A stretch of 64,000 bases of DNA from Phocaeicola plebeius (GCF_003437535.1 NZ_QSQT01000011.1:1-64000), one strand, 5' to 3'; shown: positions 17,278 through 27,321, counted from the first letter of the stretch. Notes: generated by a model from the letters alone, not told the origin. Translations and numbers: made by a program.

Positions 17278-20200
17278 TTAAGGGGCTGTGCCCTCCACTT
17301 TATAACGGATGGAGCGTTCGCTGCGTTGCAGGCAGTCGGTGAACACGCGCAGGTCGTTGGTGTAGTTCATCAGTTCCCACACGAGTTGCACTTCTTCGTC
17401 AGTCCAGGCTGCTCTGTGGCGCGGATATTTTTTCCGGATTTCCTGCAAAGGTTCCGGATTGGAATCTTCCGGAAAGTTCAGCCGGCTGGCCCGTTCACGA
17501 AGATGTGTCAGCACACTGTTCCAATAGTTGTGATAGAGGGGCTGACAGAAGAAGTCTGCACAAAGAATCTTCTGCTTCGGCGGACAGTAGAAAAGAGCCT
17601 CCCTGTCAATGGCTTCCAGTTCTTGCATCAGCTGGTCGATACATGCAGCGGCGGCCGGAGCCTGCACCAAGATGGAGCATTCATGGCGGGCATCGTCCTT
17701 ATTCCGTCGGGCCGAAAGCCAGTTGAACGAGCCTTCCACCAGCAGGCGGTCGTCCACCACCAAGGTCTTGTTGTGGATGCCTTTCAACACCCGCAGACTG
17801 ACGTGGTGTTCTACCAGTGCGCGGCGGGCTTGCAGACTTTCTTCCTTCCACAAGCCGTTTTTCTTATCCAGGTAATGGTCGGTATACACCACCACTTCTA
17901 CCCCACGTTCCACTGCTTCCTGAATGAGGGGCAGCAGGTGGTCGCTTTCAAGGGCACGGATGGAGAGGAAGGGCGACACAATCACCACTTTCCGGCGAGC
18001 GGTCTGAAGGGCCTGACGCAAGATGTCCGTATGGGCCTCAAGGGTGGACAGACGGCAGACTGCGGCCGACTGACGGGGCACGTCGAGCGACTGGCTCAGA
18101 AGGGGTTCCTCGTCCTGGTAGAGAAAGTGGGAGGAGATTTCGCTCTGCTGACTGTCGAACAGCCACTTAGCCAGATTGCCCGACGGGGTGTCCCGGTCGG
18201 GATGGAAGATGTTCATGTGGCCGAACACCAGAAAGTGGTATTGCGCACGCGACACGGCCACATTGAGCATATTGTACTTTCCGCCTGCTTCCATAAAGTA
18301 GGAAGTGTCGTCGGGTGAATTGACGGGCGAGAATATCACCAGCGGGTACTGAGCTCCTTGCAGCGAGTGGACGGTGCCGACGGTCATTGTGACGAAGTCT
18401 GCGGCATCGGGCAGTCCGGACAGCAGCTTGCGCAAAAGGCGTTCCTGTGCCTTGAACGGGGTAACGATGGCGGCTACCTGAGAAATGGGCTTTCCGTAGG
18501 CTTCTTCCAGCTTTCTTTTCTCGCGCGACAGCCATTTCACGATGGCAGCAGCTTCGGCTTCATTGAATCGGCTTCCGGTCTTTCCCTTCTGGCTGTATCC
18601 GTTCACATGGACATAGCCTTTGGAGGGAAGAGCCGCGTATTTCGGACGGTCGCCTTTCAAGGGAAGCAGTCGCCCGTGGTACACGTAGTCATTGCAATAG
18701 GCGATGATAGAGTCCAGGCAGCGGCGGTGTTCGCGCAGGAAGGCCCCGCGCTCGCCGTCCACCAGATAGCTGCCACTCTTGCGGGCCATTTTCATCAGGC
18801 TTCCGGAAGAGGACAAGAAACCGTGTTCGGTCAGGAAAGCATACAACGGAGCTTTTGACGAAGTGACTACCCCGGAGCGGCGGAGGTTGATGAAAGAGTA
18901 TTGTCCGGTCACGGGCCAGATGGGCTCTATCTGTTCGATGTCGCCCACGAGGATGGCTTGCCGGGCCAGACTAAACGAGGGTACAGCCAGCTCGGGCGAC
19001 ACCTGTCCGGATTCGTCCACAATGAGCAGGTCGATGGTATTGTAGAGAGGTATGGAGAGATTATCTTCATTAATATAGGTCATGTAGCGCGGAAGAGAGT
19101 GGAACGTGGAGATGAATACCGGCATCACGCAGGCCAGCCGTCTCAGACGTTCGAGGTAAACGGCATGGTCCTGGCGGTTCAGGTTTCCGGTGCAACGGCT
19201 CAGACGACGGATGAACTCGGCCTCACGGCAGTGGATGGCATACCAGAACATCTGGTAGCGGTAGCTGATGTCCAGGCGCACGGCCATATCTTCCATGCAG
19301 GGCAGGTTCCTGTACTCCTCTCCTTCCGTCAGCCGGGTGTAGCGTGCCCTGAAATCGTCGTTCTCCTCCCAGCGGGCCATGGTTTCTTCGTAGGCGGAAG
19401 AAGTCTTGCGGAAATGTTGCATCATCCGGACAAGCAGATTCTTTCCTTCATTTACAGTATCAGATTCTTTCTGTGCAGCAGCCTCCATGCCCGTTTCAAT
19501 CCAGACCTTCAGCAGGGCCATCTGTTCACGAAGGTAGTACTGACACTCTGTTTCATCCTTGCACGAGGTACGGAAGTAACGGTTGAACAGCTCCAGATAG
19601 TATGCGCGGTACTCGTCTACCCGCTCTGGATTATCGTACGCTTCTGGAAAGCCCTTTCCACTGTTGTTCAGCATCATGGCATAGCGTTCAGTCAGCTCTT
19701 TCTTTCCAGACAGGTACAAGCCTAACGTATCCAGGTCCGGCAACCAGCGTGCCGCCAGGCGTACCTCAGCTGCATCTGTCTCAACGGCTTCCATCTCGAA
19801 ATCCTTGAGTATGTTGGTAATGGCCTGATTGTTGACCGAACTAGCCACAATAAGCTCAGGTTCTCCATCCGTCAGCACGGAATGCACCAGCCGGTTGGCT
19901 ATGACCGTCTGCAGGAAAGTGGTCTTTCCCGTTCCCGGAGGACCGTTGACCGCAAAAATCCGGCTGCCACGAGGATGGGTGTACATGGCGAGCGTTTCAC
20001 GCTGGGAAACGGATAAGGGGAAATCACTGCTCATCTGGGCCAGGTGCTGCTTGTTGGCATAAATCTCCCGACGGGCAGGCATCGGAAGCAACGGTTCGCA
20101 CTCGCAGCGCGTCAAGCACTCCAGCAGCGGGAGGTCTTCCTTGCACTCCAGCAACTTGTCGTACAACCTCAGGATATTCTGTGCCATCCCCGTGACGGGC

Positions 20201-20748
20201 GCCTTCGTGATGACCATCTCCGGCTGGTTGGGGTAGTTCATTTCGGCAAACGTCATCCCGGTGGCTTTCCGGAAGAGGGCTTCGCATGCCTCCCAGTATT
20301 CCTCTTCGGTAGCCACATCGGTCTTGAACGCACTCAGCAGGCTGTCCACCTCGTCGAGGGAAGCAAGGGTACGGTCGTCCTTGGCATTGGGCGAAAGGAA
20401 CTTGCGGACGAACATCGGCACACGGTCCATCGGGTTTTCGGGCAACTGCAAGGAACCGTCGGGTCCTAACGCCGCCGTAATGAAGAAAGGATATTCAGAA
20501 AACGTCTTACCAATAGGTTTGCCATTCTCATATTCGGGAAGCAGCACACAGGGGGCAATGCGCACCTTACACTTCTTCCCGTCTTCCCTTTCGTCGGGGA
20601 AAAGCAGTTCGATGTCTTCTTCCGGTATTGACTCCGGCATACGGTCTTCAAACACCAGCGTCACACGCGGCTCTTTATAGAACATGCTGTTACTCCACTC
20701 AGCATCCAGCAGGCAGTTTTTCCAGTATTTAAGCAGTTTCTTGTTCAT
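17278..20748 (-). CDS. SF1 helicase fused to a phospholipase-D-type nuclease domain
   Basis: 1156 residues from ATG 20748. An upstream GTG/TTG-type start would add 17 residues of unlikely sequence. Walker A is GPPGTGKTTF (Lys near 275), Walker B is LLIVDESGQVSPELA, and helicase motifs V-VI include TVGTVHSLQGAQYPLVIF and NVAVSRAQYHFLVFG, as in UPF1/DNA2-type SF1 helicases. Around residue 990 a PLD motif, HNKTLVVDDRLLVEGSFNW (HxK...GS.N), gives a likely nuclease centre. The last 50 residues (AWTDEEVQLVWEL...RSERSIRYKV) form an HTH-like tail. It lies 75 bp after jetD on the same strand. Helicase-PLD fusions occur in defence islands, and a Wadjet accessory role is inferred. Confidence 0.88.
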   Translation of the reverse strand: MNKKLLKYWKNCLLDAEWSNSMFYKEPRVTLVFEDRMPESIPEEDIELLFPDEREDGKKCKVRIAPCVLLPEYENGKPIGKTFSEYPFFITAALGPDGSLQLPENPMDRVPMFVRKFLSPNAKDDRTLASLDEVDSLLSAFKTDVATEEEYWEACEALFRKATGMTFAEMNYPNQPEMVITKAPVTGMAQNILRLYDKLLECKEDLPLLECLTRCECEPLLPMPARREIYANKQHLAQMSSDFPLSVSQRETLAMYTHPRGSRIFAVNGPPGTGKTTFLQTVIANRLVHSVLTDGEPELIVASSVNNQAITNILKDFEMEAVETDAAEVRLAARWLPDLDTLGLYLSGKKELTERYAMMLNNSGKGFPEAYDNPERVDEYRAYYLELFNRYFRTSCKDETECQYYLREQMALLKVWIETGMEAAAQKESDTVNEGKNLLVRMMQHFRKTSSAYEETMARWEENDDFRARYTRLTEGEEYRNLPCMEDMAVRLDISYRYQMFWYAIHCREAEFIRRLSRCTGNLNRQDHAVYLERLRRLACVMPVFISTFHSLPRYMTYINEDNLSIPLYNTIDLLIVDESGQVSPELAVPSFSLARQAILVGDIEQIEPIWPVTGQYSFINLRRSGVVTSSKAPLYAFLTEHGFLSSSGSLMKMARKSGSYLVDGERGAFLREHRRCLDSIIAYCNDYVYHGRLLPLKGDRPKYAALPSKGYVHVNGYSQKGKTGSRFNEAEAAAIVKWLSREKRKLEEAYGKPISQVAAIVTPFKAQERLLRKLLSGLPDAADFVTMTVGTVHSLQGAQYPLVIFSPVNSPDDTSYFMEAGGKYNMLNVAVSRAQYHFLVFGHMNIFHPDRDTPSGNLAKWLFDSQQSEISSHFLYQDEEPLLSQSLDVPRQSAAVCRLSTLEAHTDILRQALQTARRKVVIVSPFLSIRALESDHLLPLIQEAVERGVEVVVYTDHYLDKKNGLWKEESLQARRALVEHHVSLRVLKGIHNKTLVVDDRLLVEGSFNWLSARRNKDDARHECSILVQAPAAAACIDQLMQELEAIDREALFYCPPKQKILCADFFCQPLYHNYWNSVLTHLRERASRLNFPEDSNPEPLQEIRKKYPRHRAAWTDEEVQLVWELMNYTNDLRVFTDCLQRSERSIRYKVEGTAP

Positions 20749-20822
20749 AGGTACACAATAAGGGACAAAAATAGACGCATTCCACCACAATCGAAACAAT
20801 GCGGCGGTAATAAAGCGTAATT

Positions 20823-21698
20823 TTACCTAAAAACAATTGAAGAGATATATCCTTCCTGCTCGTAAACCCGATGATAACGGTGAATCATCTCTACCAGCGG
20901 AATGAGGCGTACATCCTCCGGCACCAGATGGCAGAAGCGTGCATACTGGCGGTCGTACAGGGTGGCATTTCCATTCTTCAGCTTTATTTCAATATCGTCC
21001 GGCACAAAGAAAGAAGCCCGGTTGCCCAGGTATTTATAGAATTCGGTGAGATAGATATGAATGCCGGCCAGGTCGAAATCACCGAAATGCAGGTAATCAT
21101 TGGGAACCGAAAGGAGCCAGTTGCGCAAGTCATCCGACTGAGGATAACGTGACACAAGGAGTACTTTCCGGGCCTTGAACAAATGTCGCTGACGGTGAAG
21201 CAGACGAAAGTTGTCGCCGTTCTCCACACCCACCACAAGCACATCGGAGGGTATGCGGAATTTCTCCGGTTCCTGCACAAAAAAAGCCATACCTTCCAGC
21301 GGAGAGAGGGTGAAAGATTTCTCTCCCATCGTCACCTCCAATGGCTCGCAACAATTTACCAGAAAGCCGCGGAAGGTCCGCACACGAACAAGCTTGGAGT
21401 CGCCGGTTTCATTTACCAGTACACTCCGGTCCAGATCAGGGTTATGTCCATCGGTCAGCTCTATCCACCGGGACAATTCGGCCCCACCCGTATACTTGTT
21501 CTTCACATAACGGATGCTTGCCTCTACATCCAGCAACCGATAAGAGTTACGGCTTCCATGAGTGATGACAGAAAGCAACCCTTCTTCTTTCAGTTCATCG
21601 GCAAACCAGCGCGGGAAAAGGCTGGAAGGAAGTGTCTCTCCCTGTATAAGACGAAGTACCTTACGGCATATTGACGGAGTAAATTTTTTCTGTTCCAT
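20823..21698 (-). CDS. jetD: Wadjet JetD, Toprim-type nuclease
   Basis: 291 residues. The N-terminal half is helical and wing-like (TPSICRKVLRLIQGE, FADELKEEGLLSVIT). The C-terminal half holds a Toprim core: VLVVGVENGDNF supplies the acidic residue, and LHFGDFDLAGIHIY supplies the DxD. JetD is related to topoisomerase VI subunit A and cleaves the DNA trapped by the JetABC SMC complex, thereby removing small circular plasmids. It starts 3 bp after the jetC stop. It is shorter than many JetD proteins but keeps the catalytic region. Confidence 0.88.
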   Translation of the reverse strand: MEQKKFTPSICRKVLRLIQGETLPSSLFPRWFADELKEEGLLSVITHGSRNSYRLLDVEASIRYVKNKYTGGAELSRWIELTDGHNPDLDRSVLVNETGDSKLVRVRTFRGFLVNCCEPLEVTMGEKSFTLSPLEGMAFFVQEPEKFRIPSDVLVVGVENGDNFRLLHRQRHLFKARKVLLVSRYPQSDDLRNWLLSVPNDYLHFGDFDLAGIHIYLTEFYKYLGNRASFFVPDDIEIKLKNGNATLYDRQYARFCHLVPEDVRLIPLVEMIHRYHRVYEQEGYISSIVFR

Positions 21699-21701
21699 AA
21701 A

Positions 21702-24700
21702 CTATTGCTTGCGTGTGAGTAAAGGTACCACCTGCGTAAAACTCTGAGCATCCTTACTCAAAAGATAAGTATAACGATAATCCTCCACATTGTAGGTGGT
21801 AGGAGAACTGTTGACCAGTACGATATTCCGGCAGTTGGCAAAAGCCAGAATACCTTTGACATTGTTGGGATGAAGCTTGCCGATTTCGTCCATCATGCAA
21901 TGAATCCGGAAATCTCCGAACTTACGCGAAGCTTTCTCCTTGAACACGTTAATCAGCATGATGTTAACCATGGCTTTCACCAGAATATCCGTTCCGTCCG
22001 ACCCCACATTGGCTATCTTTTCGGTCCATCCGGTATCGTTATCATTCTCTTTCACACGGAACTGCAGATTGAACGTGTCAGACAATACCAGGCTTTTGCG
22101 AGACGGATTGTCTCTCAGCTGCCGGCTGAATGAATAAAGATACTTCACCGCCTTTTCGTTCACTTCCATACGCGAGTCCTGCGAGAAAAGATCAAGGGCT
22201 CCCATGTTAAACTGATGTTCTTCATTGAACTGCTTGATTTCTACCAAAAGCTGCATCAGCTTGTCATCGCTGGCCTGAGTCCGCAGTTCGATGCCACGGA
22301 TGACTCCGGCAAAGTTCCGCCTTACAAAGTCTTCGTTTATGGCACGAATGGTTTTCTGTATCTCACTTTCATGCTGGGTCAAATCACCCGTCTCCTTCGA
22401 GATTCGCTGGATAATGTTGGTGTAGCGCTCACTGATACGTGTCTGATATTCCACAATTTTGTTATCTTCCACAAACTCACAAAGATTTGCCGCAAAATCA
22501 TAGAAATCAGAGTCGCTTACCAACGTTTCGGGGAAATGGAAGGTGTTCTTAGCCGTAAAATTGCCATGGAATGCATTGACCGCCCGCTTGAACTGGTCCA
22601 GCTCTCTATGAATGGAAATAATAAGCGACTTCAAGTCTCCGATAATGGTTCCACAAGACTTCCGGGTAGGGCGCATTTCCGAGGTATACGACTCGGACGG
22701 ACAGAGGTCTTCGTCTGCACGGAAAGCTTTCAGGCTGGCCAAATCTTTATGAATGTCTGCATGCTCTTTTCTTCTGGCTTCCAGTGTCTTATCTGCCTCA
22801 CTCTGCTGGCTTAGCAGACGCTCCATACGAAGCTTGTACTTATTTTCCAAATCTTCCAGCTGCGCATCGTTTGTTTTTTTCTCGTTGCGCAGTTGCGGCT
22901 CCCGGTCGAAATACTCGCGTTTGTCTTTCTCAAAATCGGATACCAAAGAACGTTTACGGACAATGTATTCCAGCTCCTGACGGATGTCGGCCATACGTTT
23001 CTCGTAACTGGTAATGACAGACATATCCGCCCCGCTTCCTTCAAGTTCCTTGGCCTGTGAGCGCCGCAGCTCTGCCTTTTTCGTTTCCATTTCAACTCGC
23101 TGACGAGTAATCTCTTCATGGATAACGCCAGTTTCCTGCCGAACGACCTCCTCTTCAGCCTTTTCCGTTTTCCGCAGTTCTTCGGCCAATTGCTTCAGGC
23201 GTTTCTCCTTTTCCGCCCGTAAACGCTTGTCTTCATCTTCCCAACGCACCTGTTCCTGCGACTTCTGAGCTAACTGCAATTCTACCTGCTCTGTCTGCTC
23301 CCGTTTCCATTCGGCCTCTTTCCGCTGCCAGGAGGTAAGTTCAGCCTGCAAGTGTTTCCGTCTGGCAGGAATCTGCTGCAACTGGGCCTCCAAAAGGTGC
23401 TGTTTGTCGGCTACCTCCCGAATCTGCCGGTTATATTTCTTCTTTATCTGGCCGAGTGTTTCCTCCCGACGTCCGTTCAACTGAGCCAACTCGCGGACAT
23501 ACGACTCACGGGCAGCTTCCTTTTCGGCCAGTTCTTCCTTTAAACGGGCTGGCGTACGCAATTCTTTCGCCACTCCCGAAAGTTCAACCCGTACGCCGAA
23601 CAGCGTATTGTCACTGTCCCCAACCAATACCGGATGCAAATCCTGTGCATACAGAATCAGCTCTTCATCTGCCACTTTCCCGATTGTTTCCTGCCACCCC
23701 GGCTTGTGCGCGTCCAGCCATTCACAGAAGGAACCTTTCCAACGGTCAAGAAGACTGGTAAGGGTCTGAATTTCTTCGTCCAATGCCGTACGACGGCGCA
23801 CCAGTTCCTCAGCTTCTTGCTTGAACTGCCACTCACTCTCTTTCATCTCATCGCTACATTTCTGTCGCAACTGGTCGCACGTGAGTTTCAGACCGGCTAC
23901 CTGCCAGCTTGTCTGCCTTTCTTCATCTTTCAATGCATCCAACCGTTCCTGATAGTCCCCGGTTTCTTTCTCAAAATGGCAAGTCAGCTGAATGCGAATC
24001 TTCTGCTGACGAAGTGCGGAAATTTCTTCGGTGAGCCGTATCCGGTTTTCATTCCACGTTTTTTGTCTCTCCTCATACATATTCCGCACGTGTACCTCTT
24101 GTTCCCGATAGCGGGCATACAATTCATTTCTCCAGACGTTCAATTCATTTTCACGGGCCAGCACAGCCTTTCGCCGTTCATTCTCAAATGCGGTAAAGGC
24201 CGCCTCTACCTTTCCGACCAGCAAGTCGTATTTCTGCAACACATCCCTGTAAGTAGCAGTCAATTCTGCATACGTCTGTTTCAAACTTTCCTGCTCATGC
24301 AGCAAGGCTGCTTCACCTGCCACACGCCGCATCACCTCTTCTATGCCTTCTTTCTCATAATACAAGCGCTTTTCGCGGATACGCTTCAAATCGTCGGCTA
24401 TCGCCCCTTCCCGGCGCACCAGCTTGTCACGTTCGGCAGAATACTTGCCTCTCTCTTCTCCTACAAGCCGCGACAACCGTGCCCGCTTCTCTTCTGCTTC
24501 CTGAATCTGTTCCTCGAGCACCGGCAACATGTCATGAGCTGCTTTCTCTGCATAATTCAATTCAGCTCTACCTTCTTCCAGCTGCTTTTGAGAATAAAGT
24601 AAGCTCCGATAGCGCTGAATGACCTGTTCCGCCTGCTTGCGCACTACAATCTCCCCATTTTTGTTGGGACGCAGCCACCGCATGACATCATCATATTCCT

Positions 24701-25373
24701 GCTCAAAAGCTTCTATCTGGCTCCGGTAATAAGTCAGGTCGATAGACACATCTTCCTCATTCATGGACTGGATGATGGTATCTTTCACAAAATCGGCATC
24801 CAAACGGGAATTCAAGAATACATGCTGAATAGTACGAGGAATGTTCTGATACTTGCTACTTTCTACAATGGCAAACTTACGATAAGCCACCATATCGGGC
24901 TTGCGGTTGTTTCCAAAGATGATGTCACGAAACATTTCATAGCTCGTAACAAGCGGAGTAATCGTACAACGGGCATCCGACTCAAGAATACGTGTACGCA
25001 CCTCACTCCAATCGGCAGATACCTCGTGACGGTCGTTCACAAACCATGCTTTCCGATAAAGAGCATCTATCAGGCGGAAAGCAGCCCGTCCCATAGATTT
25101 GGACACCACTACGGAATATGCGCTATTCTCACGTACCACCTCGTACACGATATACGAGTTGGCATAGGGCAAATAAAAAGCGTCGAAATTCTGCTTTTCT
25201 TTCGGAATGCCCAGATGCAGTTTGTCGGCATTATAGAAAAACAAGATAGCTCGCAGAAGGGTACTCTTTCCCACTCCCTGCGTACCAATGAAATGCACAT
25301 TGCCGTCCACCCGGATTTCGGCATAAGGAATATGCGCACTATTCAGGAATATGACTTTATTCAGATATCTCAT
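21702..25373 (-). CDS. jetC: Wadjet JetC, SMC/MukB-like ATPase
   Basis: 1223 residues. It opens RYLNKVIFLNSAHIPYAEI, with Walker A GTQGVGKST at 30-38. The middle consists of very long coiled coils full of E, K, Q and R (about residues 260-880), broken by a small non-coiled hinge-like region near 560-600. The C-terminal head has a signature-like DGTDILVKAMVNIML, Walker B HCMMDEIGKLHPNN and an ILVNSSPTTY-type D-loop area. It forms the loop-extruding motor of Wadjet. Its ATG overlaps the jetB end by 17 bp, so translation is coupled. Confidence 0.92.
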   Translation of the reverse strand: MRYLNKVIFLNSAHIPYAEIRVDGNVHFIGTQGVGKSTLLRAILFFYNADKLHLGIPKEKQNFDAFYLPYANSYIVYEVVRENSAYSVVVSKSMGRAAFRLIDALYRKAWFVNDRHEVSADWSEVRTRILESDARCTITPLVTSYEMFRDIIFGNNRKPDMVAYRKFAIVESSKYQNIPRTIQHVFLNSRLDADFVKDTIIQSMNEEDVSIDLTYYRSQIEAFEQEYDDVMRWLRPNKNGEIVVRKQAEQVIQRYRSLLYSQKQLEEGRAELNYAEKAAHDMLPVLEEQIQEAEEKRARLSRLVGEERGKYSAERDKLVRREGAIADDLKRIREKRLYYEKEGIEEVMRRVAGEAALLHEQESLKQTYAELTATYRDVLQKYDLLVGKVEAAFTAFENERRKAVLARENELNVWRNELYARYREQEVHVRNMYEERQKTWNENRIRLTEEISALRQQKIRIQLTCHFEKETGDYQERLDALKDEERQTSWQVAGLKLTCDQLRQKCSDEMKESEWQFKQEAEELVRRRTALDEEIQTLTSLLDRWKGSFCEWLDAHKPGWQETIGKVADEELILYAQDLHPVLVGDSDNTLFGVRVELSGVAKELRTPARLKEELAEKEAARESYVRELAQLNGRREETLGQIKKKYNRQIREVADKQHLLEAQLQQIPARRKHLQAELTSWQRKEAEWKREQTEQVELQLAQKSQEQVRWEDEDKRLRAEKEKRLKQLAEELRKTEKAEEEVVRQETGVIHEEITRQRVEMETKKAELRRSQAKELEGSGADMSVITSYEKRMADIRQELEYIVRKRSLVSDFEKDKREYFDREPQLRNEKKTNDAQLEDLENKYKLRMERLLSQQSEADKTLEARRKEHADIHKDLASLKAFRADEDLCPSESYTSEMRPTRKSCGTIIGDLKSLIISIHRELDQFKRAVNAFHGNFTAKNTFHFPETLVSDSDFYDFAANLCEFVEDNKIVEYQTRISERYTNIIQRISKETGDLTQHESEIQKTIRAINEDFVRRNFAGVIRGIELRTQASDDKLMQLLVEIKQFNEEHQFNMGALDLFSQDSRMEVNEKAVKYLYSFSRQLRDNPSRKSLVLSDTFNLQFRVKENDNDTGWTEKIANVGSDGTDILVKAMVNIMLINVFKEKASRKFGDFRIHCMMDEIGKLHPNNVKGILAFANCRNIVLVNSSPTTYNVEDYRYTYLLSKDAQSFTQVVPLLTRKQ

Positions 25374-25908
25374 CGCTTGTATCCTCCAATATCGTGATGC
25401 AGTCCACCATTTCTTCCATATAGTGGAATGCGGTTAGTACTTTATAAGTTTCATCATGCTCGTTTTCCAGTTCAATCATCCCAGCCTTTTCCAGCTCTGC
25501 CACCAACTTCTCTACAACCTCTCCGAATTTCTTCTTGTCAGAAAACAAGCGGGAAGCCTTTTCCTTCAGTTCCATGTTACATCCTATCTGCACCTCAATA
25601 TCTGCCCGTCGGAACAGGAATCCGGGACCAAAAGCCGAATGATACGTTTTCAGGAAGCTCAGGTAATCAATCCATTTGCCTACAGCTTCCAGCTTTCGTT
25701 CCAAATCGACCCGGGTTTCCTGACGTGTAAACAGGTAATATCCGTTGCCCGCTTCCAGATAGAAGCCGATACCTTTATAATAATCGTAATACTCCGTAAA
25801 ATCTTCTTCAAGCGCATCATAGTACCGCTTGACGGTTGGCGAGACACTATTGGCGGAAATAAATCCTCCCCTGCTCAGAATATTGAATATTTCTTCCGTG
25901 TATTTCAT
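25357..25908 (-). CDS. jetB: Wadjet JetB, MukE-like subunit
   Basis: 183 residues, a winged-helix-type protein of the DUF4194/MukE kind. It starts MKYTEEIFNILSRGGFISAN, and GIGFYLEAGNGYYLF is the wing; KFGEVVEKLVAELEKAGMIE is another helical block, and the end is acidic (ILEDTSDEISE). MukE-type subunits bind the kleisin (JetA) and regulate the SMC ring. It begins 17 bp after the jetA stop and its end overlaps jetC, matching the order jetA-B-C-D of Wadjet operons. Confidence 0.85.
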   Translation of the reverse strand: MKYTEEIFNILSRGGFISANSVSPTVKRYYDALEEDFTEYYDYYKGIGFYLEAGNGYYLFTRQETRVDLERKLEAVGKWIDYLSFLKTYHSAFGPGFLFRRADIEVQIGCNMELKEKASRLFSDKKKFGEVVEKLVAELEKAGMIELENEHDETYKVLTAFHYMEEMVDCITILEDTSDEISE

Positions 25909-25925
25909 CGTTTTATCAAGTATGA

Positions 25926-27131
25926 TTAAGGGTTTTGTCGTAAATAAATCAAAGGGTACTCCACCTCAGAGGTTGACTCATAATGGTCGGTAAAATCCAG
26001 CTCATCCGCATACTGAGAAGCCAGCTGGCAGAAAAACAGCAGCTTGTCTTCTTCCGCCACCGGCTTGCCATAGGAATAATTTATTACGAACCGGAACAAA
26101 TGTGTGCCAGAGGCAGCAAAGGCATTGAATACTTCCTGCAAGTTGACCCTGTCCATTACCTCACCTGCCTGTGACAGATAACTTTCCGGAATGGCTCCGG
26201 CCACATTCCGCGGACCACGCGCGTCCTTCTTCCGCCGTGACATCACCTTACGAATCAACTCCAATGCCACTTCAGAAGTATGCAGATTTGACAGAGACAA
26301 CTTGATGCGATAGTTGGGCTGCGGTTCCATCCACACCGGATTCTTTTCGCCAATGACCCGGCGAATATCTGTATTCTCTTCAAGCAGGAACTGATCGCGC
26401 AGGTACTTCAATCGCCTTACCTTTTCAAAAATACGATTCTGGTAGGCTATCAAGTTCAAGTAATGAATAATCTGTTTTTCTATTTCAATCAGGTTATGAT
26501 ACGAATCGTTCAGCTGAAGCTTTACATCACTCACCACAGCCCGCATCTGTACATCCATAGCCACACGGAAAAAGGTAGGTTGCTGTGAGTCTATCACTTC
26601 TTCACTCCGAGTTATAAGCAAAGCTATGTTACGCCGTTTTTCATCCAGTTTTTTCAATTTGGCCAATTTCACCTGATAATTTGGTTCCGTTTTATAAGTT
26701 ACATCCAAATTACGTTTCAAGTCCATCACATTACGTACGGTAGCCAGTGCAATGTTTTTCAAACAACGTCTCACCTCTCGCTGATACGCATACTTCCGCT
26801 GTTCATTGTTCTCCTTCAGGAAATAATCGATGTTATCATTCAAATGATTCAGATAATCTTGCACGAACGACACATTGATTTCCTCGTTTATTTGCAGAAC
26901 CTCTTCGAAAAACTTCAAGTACAAGTCTTCCATTTCCAGGAAATCACCGCTTTCTCGCAGCACACCGTATTCAATAAGAAAACGAATACGCTCTTCCTTG
27001 TATTCAGTTAATTCAAGGGCATAATCATAACGGAATGAGAGCTGTTTACGTTTGTAAAACATTTCCTTGAGCAACACTTTTTCACGCTCAAACATTTTCA
27101 CAAGTTCATCTATAGAACGGAATGTATTCAT
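25926..27131 (-). CDS. jetA: Wadjet JetA, MukF-like kleisin
   Basis: 401 residues, almost all helical. It opens MNTFRSIDELVKMFEREKVL with a winged-helix-like N-terminus (YKEERIRFLIEYGVLRESGDF). Long helices with coiled-coil character follow (about 120-260), and the C-terminal part has QLASQYADELDFTDHYE. Kleisin subunits bridge the JetC heads and hold JetB. It is identified mainly by position and helical layout, as sequence signatures of this family are weak. It is the first gene of the Wadjet operon, with a candidate promoter at 27172-27205. Confidence 0.8.
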   Translation of the reverse strand: MNTFRSIDELVKMFEREKVLLKEMFYKRKQLSFRYDYALELTEYKEERIRFLIEYGVLRESGDFLEMEDLYLKFFEEVLQINEEINVSFVQDYLNHLNDNIDYFLKENNEQRKYAYQREVRRCLKNIALATVRNVMDLKRNLDVTYKTEPNYQVKLAKLKKLDEKRRNIALLITRSEEVIDSQQPTFFRVAMDVQMRAVVSDVKLQLNDSYHNLIEIEKQIIHYLNLIAYQNRIFEKVRRLKYLRDQFLLEENTDIRRVIGEKNPVWMEPQPNYRIKLSLSNLHTSEVALELIRKVMSRRKKDARGPRNVAGAIPESYLSQAGEVMDRVNLQEVFNAFAASGTHLFRFVINYSYGKPVAEEDKLLFFCQLASQYADELDFTDHYESTSEVEYPLIYLRQNP

Positions 27132-27171
27132 CGTATCAAATATAATGTCATTAAAGCAAAGGCGTTTTTAG

Positions 27172-27205
27172 CAAAGATAGGGATTATCCGGAAATCTCCA
27201 CCAAA
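27172..27205 (-). promoter_or_regulatory. Promoter of the Wadjet operon
   Basis: On the minus strand TATCTTTG (27172-27179) is a perfect -7 element and TTTG (27202-27205) a perfect -33, separated by 22 bp, one base more than the usual range. Transcription would start about 40 bases before the jetA ATG. Confidence 0.55.
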
Positions 27206-27271
27206 TATCGTTATCTTTTCATAAGACGGGATGCGGTTCAGCATCGTCTTTTCTCAAAAGCGGGCTTCGGG

Positions 27272-27303
27272 TTTGACACTGCATTCACCTTTTTGTATCT
27301 TTG
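27272..27303 (+). promoter_or_regulatory. Promoter of the DUF4112 gene
   Basis: TTTG at 27272-27275 and TATCTTTG at 27296-27303 are separated by 20 bp, an exact match to the Bacteroidota -33/-7 consensus. The start site falls about 10 bases before the ATG at 27322. Confidence 0.7.
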
Positions 27304-27321
27304 CGCCAAACTAGCTGCTAC

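Noticed and set aside
17248..18318. 356-codon plus-strand frame over the helicase-PLD gene
   Set aside because: It is the antisense of the conserved helicase C-terminal and PLD region, an effect of GC-rich codon third positions.
23634..24602. 322-codon plus-strand frame over jetC
   Set aside because: It is antisense to the coiled coil; its low-complexity hydrophobic make-up mirrors E/K/Q-rich codons.
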